Assembly (NCBI RefSeq): GCF_039545035.1
Contig: NZ_BAABRO010000002.1
Location: 372,001-436,000, forward strand
Reading direction: 5' to 3'
DNA: 64,000 nucleotides
From: Novipirellula caenicola
GTDB lineage: Bacteria; Planctomycetota; Planctomycetia; Pirellulales; Pirellulaceae
Notes under the pieces: generated by a model
The model's database searches: none
Told to the model about the DNA's origin: nothing
The model's input: the letters and a program-made list of their open reading frames with translations, nothing else
Shown here: positions 35,132 through 43,630 of the stretch, one piece after another
Layout: the number at the start of each line of letters is the position of its first letter
Numbering within the stretch: position 1 is the first letter of the stretch
Program-made: the position numbers and the translations under genes

Positions 35132-35614
35132 TTACATCGAAACCGATGCATTGATCGAAGCATCCTTCTCGGGCCGCTCGCCTTGCAGGTAGGCCTTTCC
35201 GGCTTTAACGAGGTACTTCAATCCGCTCGCTCCTGAGTTATCCCAGTACTCGCCGCGTGTCGGCTCGACCCGCAGCAGCACAAGCGATGGGCTCGATTTG
35301 CCTTCGGGAAACCACACCTTCCAGGCTTCGTTCCATAGCTCGTCGATTTTGGCTTGATCATCCACGGCATGTGCCTTGCCCGAAAGCGAGACAAATTTAT
35401 TGGATCCTTGCATCGTCACCGCGACGTCATCATCAAGCATCAGGTCGGCGACTTTGCCCGAATTTCGATCGGTCACAAACCACAGATCTCCGTCGTCTTC
35501 CATTTGAGCGACCGCCATCGGTCGAGAACCGAGCGTTCCGCTGGCCGAACGGGTCACGAGCATCGCGTGATCAAACTCGGAGATCAGATCAATTAGTTTT
35601 TCGTGTTTATCCAT
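35132..35614 (-). CDS. Pyridoxamine 5'-phosphate oxidase-fold protein (general stress protein 26-like)
   Basis: 160 residues from the ATG at 35614, preceded by AAGGAAG; a longer frame to 35665 has no family support. The split beta-barrel shows ISEFDHAMLVTRSASGTLGSRPMAVA, then DLWFVTDRNSGKVADLMLDDDVAVTMQ, and WFPEGKSSPSLVLLRVEPTRGEYWD, matching the GSP26 branch of the PNPOx-like superfamily. These bind FMN or related flavins. It lies between the unknown secreted protein and the PfpI gene, all on the minus strand, forming a stress-related neighbourhood. Confidence 0.85.
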   Translation of the reverse strand: MDKHEKLIDLISEFDHAMLVTRSASGTLGSRPMAVAQMEDDGDLWFVTDRNSGKVADLMLDDDVAVTMQGSNKFVSLSGKAHAVDDQAKIDELWNEAWKVWFPEGKSSPSLVLLRVEPTRGEYWDNSGASGLKYLVKAGKAYLQGERPEKDASINASVSM

Positions 35615-35758
35615 GATGTTTACTTCCTTATTGTTCTTCGAATGGCATGCGGCTTGTATCGACACCGCACCGCGCCGCGTGATCGCTCACACGGCAACTG
35701 CGGAATCGTGCTAGGGTTGGGGCTGACTGAGGGTTGGCGTTCATGACGCCACTTGCCA

Positions 35759-36325
35759 TCACGCCGTTTGCTCGGCGTGCTTGCCCTCGGCAAACTCTTC
35801 GATCGCCTTGTCACAGAACGCGGGCAAATCATCGGGGTTGCGACTGGTGACCAGCCCTTCATCGCACACGCATTCCTCGTCGACCCAATCCGCCCCCGCA
35901 TTTTTCAGATCCGTTTTCAAACTTGGCCACGACGTGACGCGGCGACCGCGAACAACGTCGGCTTCAATCAGGGTCCATGGCCCGTGGCAAATCGCGGCCA
36001 CTGGCTTGTGCTGCTTGAAGAAATCGCGGACAAAACTGACCGAATCCTCACACATTCGCAGCGTGTCGGGATTGGCCACGCCGCCTGGCAAAACCAATCC
36101 GTCAAAGTCTTCGGCCGAAACCGAATCGACAGCCTTGTCAACCTTGAACGTGTCTGCTTTTTCGTCGTGATTCATGCCTTGGATCTCGCCTTTCTTTGGC
36201 GAGACGAGCACGACTTCGGCCCCGGCCTCCTTGATGGCCTGCCAAGGCTGGGTGAGTTCCACTTGTTCAAAACCATCGGTGGCCAAAAACGCGATTCGTT
36301 TTCCGCTGAGTGTCTTCTTGCTCAT
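35759..36325 (-). CDS. DJ-1/PfpI family protein
   Basis: 188 residues from the ATG at 36325, with GGAGAT a few bases upstream; a 21-codon open extension exists. Features: FLATDGFEQVELTQPWQAI (the conserved Glu), LVSPKKGEIQGMNHDEK, DGLVLPGGVANPDTLR and the nucleophile elbow AAICHGPWTLI (Cys about 112), ending with TSRNPDDLPAFCDKAIEEF. It belongs to the PfpI/YhbO branch, linked with protein or nucleotide deglycation and stress resistance. Cytoplasmic. Confidence 0.9.
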   Translation of the reverse strand: MSKKTLSGKRIAFLATDGFEQVELTQPWQAIKEAGAEVVLVSPKKGEIQGMNHDEKADTFKVDKAVDSVSAEDFDGLVLPGGVANPDTLRMCEDSVSFVRDFFKQHKPVAAICHGPWTLIEADVVRGRRVTSWPSLKTDLKNAGADWVDEECVCDEGLVTSRNPDDLPAFCDKAIEEFAEGKHAEQTA

Positions 36326-36697
36326 TGCTATCTCCGTGTCGGATGACAATTTTTTGTTTAGGTCCCTGTCGGGGTTTAAACAAAACAAGATGCAGATTGC
36401 ATGCCGGGAAGCGGTAAAGTCGCAATCCGATGGAGTTAGCGAATGGGAGAAGATACACTACATAGACCGCGGACCAGGCGACCAGCTGATCGAGAATCGG
36501 CCAAGTTGATCGATCGCCCGCCAGGCAAAAATGAGTCTCGAAGATGCTCAGGCGAAGGGGGGTGTACATGCACCCGCAACGACTCGAGCAGCGGCATTAT
36601 TTTCAGCCATTACCTCGACAAATTCGCACTCACCGATCGGCCGCGACCTCTACATTTCACATCGAACCCGCTAAACTTTGGCGGGAGAAAACTAGCC
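36326..36697. other. Divergent 372-bp region between PfpI and the first kinase
   Basis: Holds the promoters of both genes. An in-frame extension of the kinase back to 36443 is open, but its peptide is Arg/Pro-rich and unlike any sensor domain. No hairpin or consensus promoter stood out. Confidence 0.4.
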
Positions 36698-39600
36698 ATG
36701 AAGCAGAGCGACCGATCGAATCTGGAATCCGTCATTGCGGATTTGAAACGCGAACTCGAAGCGACTCGTTTGGACCTTCAGCGGTCGATCCAGGAAATGG
36801 AATCGACCAACGAGGAACTCAGGGCTTCCAACGAAGAACTGCAGTCGATGAACGAGGAGTTGTTGTCGACAAATCGAGAGTTGCATGCGAGCCAAGAACA
36901 ACTCGCCACACGTGAAGCTCAACTGCGAACGATTACCGATGCGATTCCACCGGCATTTGCGTTTGTCGATCGTGACATGCGATACCGCTTTTCGAATGCC
37001 GCTCATGCTGCGCATTGGCAACATTCGATTGACGAGATCGTGGGCAAAAATGTTGTCGACGTGATCGGCGAGAAGACGTTTCGAGAAATTCAACCTTATC
37101 TAATCGATGCGTTCAACGGGTTACAGCAAACCTATGAGATGCAACTGACTTTCCCAGGCGTCTGCGGCAAACGAACCAAGGAAGTAACCTACGTACCGCA
37201 AAAAAACCCCGATGGCAGCATCGGCGGATGCCACGTGGTGTTGATGGACATCACCGAACGCAAACGCACGGAACAAGAATTACGGGAATCACGTCGAGAG
37301 TTAGCGGTCGGTGTCGAGGTGGCTAAGTTGGGGCTAGGACGCGTTGATTTCCGCAGCAACAGCGTTGCATTGACCGCCGAAGCAGCCGCGATGTACGGCA
37401 TCAGTGACAACGCGATCACGATCTCACGAGATAAATTTCATCAAACCTATCACCCCGATGACCGTGAAGAGGTCGTACAACTCGTCCAAGCCTGTCTCAA
37501 TTCGCATGGCGATGGCCACTGCGATCTTGAACACCGAATTGTCATGCCCAGCGGTGAAGTGCGTTGGATCAACGCCCGAAAACAGGTTTCGTTTGACAGC
37601 TCGGTTAATCCGCCGATCGCGACCACGGCTATCTTGGCGGCACAAGACATCACCGACCGCAAACGAGCGGAATTGAACCTTGCATTCCTTTCCGATTTAC
37701 AATCACAGCTCAACGCGATTTCGTCGGTTTCGGAATTGATGCAATTGGCAGCGCAGCAAACCGCCGAGTATCTCGGACTGTCGCGTTGCTTGTTGGTTCA
37801 ATTCGACGAGAATGCCCAATACGCTGATATCGTCTACGAACATCCAAGCGAATCGCAACCATCGCTGTTGGGCAAGCATTTGGTCAAGGATTTTCATTCG
37901 CAAGCCGAACGCGAAAAGTTGCTCGCCGGTAAACAGTTCTATCTCGGCGATACGCAGCATCCGGACCAAGATCCTGACATCGCGGCGAAATTCCGCGAGT
38001 ATCAAATCGGTGCATTTTGCAACTCGGCCTACGTGACCGAACAACGCATTCGGTTTGTGGTTTCGGCGTTGAAATCACACGCGTACCAATGGCGGCCAGA
38101 TGAGCTGAACTTATTGCAGGAAATCGCCAATCGCATCTGTGTCCTCATTGAACGCGCACGGGCGGAAACGGAATTAGCCGATCGCGAGAACCACCTCCGC
38201 CGCGTGATCGACAACACGGTTGCAATGATTGGCATTCTGGATCGCGAAGGCAATTTGCTCGAAGCCAATCAAACCGCGCTTCGCGCCGGCGGATTGCAGC
38301 GAGATGAGGTGATCGGCAAACCGTTTTGGGAATGCCACTGGTGGAACTACGACGACGACGTGGCAACGCAACTACGCGAGGAATTTGCCCGGGCCATCAA
38401 CGGCGAAACCACCCGGCACGACGTCGTCATTCGAATCGGCCAGGACGATCGCACGACGATTGATTTCATGTTGGCGCCGATTCGTGATGCGGACGGAAAG
38501 ATCACCTATGTCATTCCGTCGGGCGTGGACATCAAAGACCGCAAGGCCGCTGAGGATTTGGTCCGCCACAATGCGGCCCAATTGGCTGACAAGCAAGCCA
38601 AACTGATTGCGCTGCTGGCCGACTACGAACGCGCCGAGAGCAAACTGCAGGTGTTGTTTGACAACGGCTATTACTACACCGGCATCATTGAACTTGACGG
38701 AACGACCACCGATATCAACGAAATTGCATTGCGACAACTTGGTGCATCGCGTGATGAGACCATCCATCGACGGATCTGGGATTGCCCGTGGTGGGGCAAC
38801 AACGAAGAAGTCAAACAAAAGCTCCGCGATGGATTGCGTTTAGCTGCGGTGGGCAAAGTCTATCGCGAGGACTTGCCGTTTTGGTTGCCCGATGGGACCG
38901 AGCGAATCATCGACTTCATTTTCACTCCGGCGCGCGACCAGCACGGCGAGGTGGTGTTTGTCGTTGCCAATGGCAGCGACGTGACCGAGGTGCGACACGG
39001 ACAAGAAGAACTGCGGAAGCGTGAACAGCATTTGAAATTGTCGCTGCAAGCGGGGCGGCTGGGAACATGGGAATGGAACCCCACCACCGACCAAATCAAA
39101 TGGTCCGAGGAACTGCAGTCCATTTTTGGGATGAGCGAAACGCGACAGAACATCTCGTTTGACGACATCCTGCAGAGCATCCATCCCGAGGATCGCGAGG
39201 ACGCCGCTCAGCACTTGCGATCGGTCGTGCAAGGCAGCGAATCATCGTACCGGTTTGATTGCCGCATCGTTCGCGAAGACAACGGCAAAACGAGCTGGGT
39301 CGAAAACTTGGGGCTGATCAGTCGCAACAAAGCGGGCATTGCCAAATTGGTGACCAGTATCACGCGAGACGTCACCGAACGAAAACAAACGGAATTGGCG
39401 CTTGCCGAGGGCAAAGAACGGCTGACGATGGCGCTGCGTGCAGGCGGAATGGCGGTGTGGGAATGGAGTGACGAAGGGGTGTTTTGGGAAGATTCGATGT
39501 ATGAGCTGCTTGGACTCTCGCCGGAGTGCAAACGCAACGTCCACACGTTAATGCAGGTCATTCACCCGGACGACCTGAAACGAATGAGCCACGCTTGGCG

Positions 39601-40957
39601 TCAAACGGTCAACGGCAACGCAAGTCTTGATGAAGAATTCCGCGTCCTTCGCCCTGATGGGTCCGTCCACTGGATTGCCGGTGTGGGCGAACGAGTGCTT
39701 GGCGACAACGGAGAATCCAATCGAATCCTGGGGTTGATCTGGGACATCACCGAGCAGCGTGAATTGCAAGATTCATTGCAAGAAGCTCGGGCTCAAGCGG
39801 AAGCCGCCAGCGAATCGAAGAGTGAATTTCTAGCGAACATGAGCCATGAAATTCGCACTCCGATGACAGCGATCCTTGGCTACATTGATTTGATCGCCGA
39901 ACAGATCGAGCATCCGGAGGCACTCGAACATGTTCGCACGATCCGTTGCAACGGCGATTTCCTGCTTGACATCATAAATGACATCTTGGATTTGTCAAAA
40001 ATCGAAGCCGGCAAACTGGACATCGCTTCGGAGCGGTTTTCGCCCAATCGATTGATCGAAGACGTTCGTTCGATCATGGAAGTGCGGGCGACCGAGGGTG
40101 GCTTGAATCTGGACGTCGACTATGAGGGTGAAATCCCTTCGGAAGTCGTCTCGGACCCGAAGCGTTTGAAGCAAATCTTGATCAATTTAGTCGGCAACGC
40201 GATCAAGTTCACTCCTAGCGGAGAGGTGCGTTTGCGAATCCGCTACCAGCCGGAGGATCAGCGATTGCGGATTGACATTGTCGACACCGGAATCGGCATG
40301 AAACCCGAGCAGTTAACACGCTTGTTCAAACCATTCACGCAGGGCGACTCGAGCGTCACACGCCATTTTGGTGGAACGGGACTCGGATTGGCGATCAGTC
40401 AACGATTAGCCAAAATGCTTGGTGGAACGATTTCGGTTGACAGCGTCGAAGGCCAAGGCAGCACGTTTTCATTGACCATTGCCACCGGCGATATCCGAGG
40501 CGTCGACATGATCAAACCGATGACGATGATCCAGCCCGACCGGGACGAAGAACCGATGGCGTCGATCACACTGCATTGTTCCGTTTTAGTGGTCGATGAC
40601 CGCCGCGACATTCGCTTTTTAAGTAAGGCAATGTTAACCAAAGCGGGCGCCACCGTGGACGAAGCCGAAGACGGAGTGATCGCGATCAAGAAAGTGAAAA
40701 GTCGGCTTGACCAGGGACAATCATACGATTTGATCCTGCTGGATATGCAGATGCCTAAACTGGATGGTTACCAAACCGCGGAAAAACTTCGCCGGATGGG
40801 GTTTTCGGGCCCCATCATCGCGCTGACTGCCGACGCAATGCAGGGGGACATGAGCCGATGTATCGAACAGGGCTGTAACGATTATCTTAGCAAACCGATT
40901 CACAAAGCCACGATGTTACAGATGGTAAGCCGTTATGTTGGTTCAATATCCAATTGA
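36698..40957 (+). CDS. Multi-PAS hybrid histidine kinase beginning with a CheR/PAS-type coiled coil
   Basis: 1419 residues from the ATG at 36698, preceded by GCGGGAG. The N-terminus is a heptad coiled coil (residues 15-70; [17 protein letters not shown]). Then: PAS (about 75-195), PAS/PAC (205-320), GAF (330-490), and four more PAS/PAC units (500-1030), several ending in ITERK or VTERK. The kinase core has HisKA NMSHEIRTPMTAILG (His1050) and HATPase DTGIGMKPEQ with GGTGLGLAIS; a receiver follows with VVDDRRDIR and LLDMQMPKLDG (Asp1349). No membrane segment, so cytoplasmic. It is 45 bp upstream of the CHASE3 kinase and may share a transcript. It lacks an HTH or HPt domain, so its phosphate acceptor is elsewhere. 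Confidence 0.9.
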   Translation: MKQSDRSNLESVIADLKRELEATRLDLQRSIQEMESTNEELRASNEELQSMNEELLSTNRELHASQEQLATREAQLRTITDAIPPAFAFVDRDMRYRFSNAAHAAHWQHSIDEIVGKNVVDVIGEKTFREIQPYLIDAFNGLQQTYEMQLTFPGVCGKRTKEVTYVPQKNPDGSIGGCHVVLMDITERKRTEQELRESRRELAVGVEVAKLGLGRVDFRSNSVALTAEAAAMYGISDNAITISRDKFHQTYHPDDREEVVQLVQACLNSHGDGHCDLEHRIVMPSGEVRWINARKQVSFDSSVNPPIATTAILAAQDITDRKRAELNLAFLSDLQSQLNAISSVSELMQLAAQQTAEYLGLSRCLLVQFDENAQYADIVYEHPSESQPSLLGKHLVKDFHSQAEREKLLAGKQFYLGDTQHPDQDPDIAAKFREYQIGAFCNSAYVTEQRIRFVVSALKSHAYQWRPDELNLLQEIANRICVLIERARAETELADRENHLRRVIDNTVAMIGILDREGNLLEANQTALRAGGLQRDEVIGKPFWECHWWNYDDDVATQLREEFARAINGETTRHDVVIRIGQDDRTTIDFMLAPIRDADGKITYVIPSGVDIKDRKAAEDLVRHNAAQLADKQAKLIALLADYERAESKLQVLFDNGYYYTGIIELDGTTTDINEIALRQLGASRDETIHRRIWDCPWWGNNEEVKQKLRDGLRLAAVGKVYREDLPFWLPDGTERIIDFIFTPARDQHGEVVFVVANGSDVTEVRHGQEELRKREQHLKLSLQAGRLGTWEWNPTTDQIKWSEELQSIFGMSETRQNISFDDILQSIHPEDREDAAQHLRSVVQGSESSYRFDCRIVREDNGKTSWVENLGLISRNKAGIAKLVTSITRDVTERKQTELALAEGKERLTMALRAGGMAVWEWSDEGVFWEDSMYELLGLSPECKRNVHTLMQVIHPDDLKRMSHAWRQTVNGNASLDEEFRVLRPDGSVHWIAGVGERVLGDNGESNRILGLIWDITEQRELQDSLQEARAQAEAASESKSEFLANMSHEIRTPMTAILGYIDLIAEQIEHPEALEHVRTIRCNGDFLLDIINDILDLSKIEAGKLDIASERFSPNRLIEDVRSIMEVRATEGGLNLDVDYEGEIPSEVVSDPKRLKQILINLVGNAIKFTPSGEVRLRIRYQPEDQRLRIDIVDTGIGMKPEQLTRLFKPFTQGDSSVTRHFGGTGLGLAISQRLAKMLGGTISVDSVEGQGSTFSLTIATGDIRGVDMIKPMTMIQPDRDEEPMASITLHCSVLVVDDRRDIRFLSKAMLTKAGATVDEAEDGVIAIKKVKSRLDQGQSYDLILLDMQMPKLDGYQTAEKLRRMGFSGPIIALTADAMQGDMSRCIEQGCNDYLSKPIHKATMLQMVSRYVGSISN

Positions 40958-41002
40958 TCCACACCGCACCTTATTCGCGCCGTCACCGCGGGACGAAGTA
41001 TT

Positions 41003-43297
41003 TTGCATGGAAACCCAGTGAAGGAACCTGATTCGATTCGCCGTCCGCAACGGATGGCGGAGCCGTTTGCCGTATCCGCCGTCATCATCTTGTTGGTGAT
41101 CACAGGCTTCGTCACGTTTCATAACACGCGGCGATTGCGGGCACACACCAATCTGGTCGAGCAATCTCACCAATTGTTGAGCGTGCTTGAACGGGTCGAA
41201 TCCACGATCAAGTCGGCGGAAACGGGCCAACGAGGCTTTTTGATTACCGGCCAAGAGCCGTATTTGGAACCGTATTACGAGGCGATTACCGCCATCCATG
41301 GCTTGATCGGCGAATTGGAATCGATCGCCAAATCGGATCCGGTTCGCTACGCAAGGATCGCCCCACTGCAGGATTTGATTGACCAGAAACTCGAAGAGCT
41401 TTCGACCACGTTGGATGTTCGCCGGCAAGCCGGGTTTGAAGCGGCACAGTCGATGGTCGCAACCAACCTTGGCAAGCGAACGATGGATAGCATCCACGAT
41501 CAAATCGCCAAATTCCGCCGCAGCGAAGAAAGCTCGATCGCACGCCGTGAACAGGTCGCAGCGACCACCTACTACACGGCGCTCGCAACCGGACTGATCT
41601 CAACCATCGCCGGTTTGATCCTGGTCGTCGGGGTACTGTACTTGGTGCAACACAATCGACATCGCGCCGAGAAATACGCCATCGCATTGAAGGTCGAGCG
41701 AAATCGATTGCAAGAAACACTCGATCGTGCCGGGCGACTGGAGTCGGAAAATGTCAAGATGAACCAGTACATGCGGACGTTCTTGGAACAGATCGAAGAC
41801 TATGCCATCTTTGCCATGGACGCCGATTGCCGAGCCACCACGTGGAACCGCGGGGTTTTGAAAGTGCTTGGTTTTAACGAGGCCGATTTTATCGGCAAAG
41901 ACATTCGCGAGCTGATCTTTACCCCCGAAGCGATTGCGATGGGGATCCCTGATTCCGAGTTTGCCACCGCGGCCATGCTGGGCAGTGCGAGCGACGATCG
42001 TTGGATGATGCGAGCCGATGGTGAACGATTTTGGGCGTCCGGCATCAGCAGCGTGGTCAAAGACAACGACGGCGAGATTGTCGGTTACAGCAAAGTGATG
42101 CGTGATTTGACCGAACGCAAACGGGACCAAGATCAACTCGCCGAACTTGCCGCAAAATTGTCCGAAGCGGACCGTCGCAAGAACGAATTCCTCGCCACGC
42201 TGGCACATGAGCTTCGCAATCCGCTAGCGCCGATCAAAAACGCAATCCAATTGATGAGCATGTCCGAATTGCCGCCGGACACCGAAGAACTGCGTCAAAC
42301 CATGGCACGTCAAGTCGAACAGCTGATTCGTTTGATCGACGACCTATTGGACGTTTCCCGGATTAGTCGTGGCAAAATTCAGCTGAACAAGGAAGTGGTC
42401 AATCTGAGCGATGTGATCAAAGCCGCAGTCGAAGCATCTAGCACGTTCATTAACGAAAAAGAACAACACCTGCGATTGGCGTTCTGTGATGAAGATGTGT
42501 TCGTGCGAGCCGATCCGGCAAGGATGACGCAGGTGATTTGTAATTTGCTGAACAACTCGTCGCGGTACAGCGACTGCGATTGCACCATCGATTTGTCGTT
42601 GTCCGTGCAAGCGGACGAAGGCGACCGCGGGTCGGCGGTGATCGTCGTGAAAGACAACGGCATCGGCATCGCGACGGACCGCATCGAAGAGATTTTCCAG
42701 ATGTTTGCACAAGTCGATGACTCGCTACGACGAGGAAACGCTGGCTTGGGAATCGGATTGACGCTGGTGAAAACCTTGGTCGAGATTCACGGCGGAAGCG
42801 TTACTGCACAAAGTGATGGGATTGGCATGGGCAGCACGTTTACCGTTCGCATCCCGCTTGCCGACCCCAGCGACGAAACGCTTCCCAAAGCGGTCGCGAC
42901 CGAACCGATCGGGGTCACGAAATCGTTCAAGGTCTTGGTCGTCGAAGACATGAAGGCGCTGCGAACGATCATGGCGCGACTGTTGACCAAACTTGGACAC
43001 GAAGTCGAGGTGGCCGAGGACGGGCTAAGCGCGTTGGAAAAACTGAGCCAATCGATCCCTGATGTGATTTTTTCGGACATCTCGATGCCAGGAATGACCG
43101 GTTACGACCTGGCTCGAAAGTTGCGTGAACGCGATGCCACCGCGAACATCTATCTGGTCGCGATGACGGGGTATGGCCAGTCGGCGGACCGCGAACAGGC
43201 CCATAACTCGGGTTTCGATGAACACATGATCAAACCTGTCGACATCACCAAACTGCAATCGCTGTTTCAACGTCTTTCCAAACGCGAGGATCGGTGA
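41003..43297 (+). CDS. CHASE3-PAS hybrid histidine kinase
   Basis: 764 residues from the TTG at 41003; a GTG at 41018 and an ATG at 41054 are alternatives, and all keep the first membrane helix. Order: TM1 (about 19-38), extracytoplasmic CHASE3 sensor (40-195; TIKSAETGQRGFLITGQEPYLE), TM2 (195-215), PAS (250-365), HisKA with ATLAHELRNPLAPIKN (His402), HATPase (DNGIGIATD and NAGLGIGLTL), and a receiver with VVEDMKALR and FSDISMPGMTG (Asp692). CHASE3 domains sense signals outside the inner membrane; the ligand is unknown. It is the only membrane-bound kinase of the cluster and sits between two soluble hybrid kinases on the same strand. Confidence 0.92.
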   Translation: MHGNPVKEPDSIRRPQRMAEPFAVSAVIILLVITGFVTFHNTRRLRAHTNLVEQSHQLLSVLERVESTIKSAETGQRGFLITGQEPYLEPYYEAITAIHGLIGELESIAKSDPVRYARIAPLQDLIDQKLEELSTTLDVRRQAGFEAAQSMVATNLGKRTMDSIHDQIAKFRRSEESSIARREQVAATTYYTALATGLISTIAGLILVVGVLYLVQHNRHRAEKYAIALKVERNRLQETLDRAGRLESENVKMNQYMRTFLEQIEDYAIFAMDADCRATTWNRGVLKVLGFNEADFIGKDIRELIFTPEAIAMGIPDSEFATAAMLGSASDDRWMMRADGERFWASGISSVVKDNDGEIVGYSKVMRDLTERKRDQDQLAELAAKLSEADRRKNEFLATLAHELRNPLAPIKNAIQLMSMSELPPDTEELRQTMARQVEQLIRLIDDLLDVSRISRGKIQLNKEVVNLSDVIKAAVEASSTFINEKEQHLRLAFCDEDVFVRADPARMTQVICNLLNNSSRYSDCDCTIDLSLSVQADEGDRGSAVIVVKDNGIGIATDRIEEIFQMFAQVDDSLRRGNAGLGIGLTLVKTLVEIHGGSVTAQSDGIGMGSTFTVRIPLADPSDETLPKAVATEPIGVTKSFKVLVVEDMKALRTIMARLLTKLGHEVEVAEDGLSALEKLSQSIPDVIFSDISMPGMTGYDLARKLRERDATANIYLVAMTGYGQSADREQAHNSGFDEHMIKPVDITKLQSLFQRLSKREDR

Positions 43298-43411
43298 TCG
43301 GCGTGACCGCGCCAGCTCATTCGCATGCTGATCGAACACGCAGCTCCATGGCGGTGAGCCATTGGTGCGACTAGCCATCCCCCCCGAACGAGAAGCCTGC
43401 CCGCAAACCTA

Positions 43412-43527
43412 GCGTGAATTCACGCCAACCTGATATGCTTTTTCTGCTCACCCGAAGGCCGTATTCATCACGACCGGTCCTTAAAACCATACCTCACGAC
43501 TGCCCCCCTTGGTGGAGCGGTCGTGAT
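43412..43527. promoter_or_regulatory. Inverted repeats in the leader of the CheB-CheR kinase
   Basis: GCGTGAATTCACGC (43412-43425) is a perfect 14-bp palindrome. Downstream, ATCACGACCG (43467-43476) pairs perfectly with CGGTCGTGAT (43518-43527) across 41 bases, and a third half-site TCACGAC occurs at 43494-43500. The region lies 100-220 bases before the kinase start and could hold an operator or a structured leader RNA. Assigned by symmetry only. Confidence 0.4.
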
Positions 43528-43630
43528 CGCCCGTTGGTATAAAAGTTGCTAAAACGTGCCCCTTGGCAATTGAAGATAATAGAAATGAAGTTTGCTGTTT
43601 GCCTCGAATCGGTTTGTCCGCTTTAAGTTT

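Noticed and set aside
36443-36697. 85-codon N-terminal extension of the multi-PAS kinase
   Set aside because: The peptide is Arg/Pro-rich without a domain; the ATG at 36698 has GCGGGAG upstream and starts the coiled coil.
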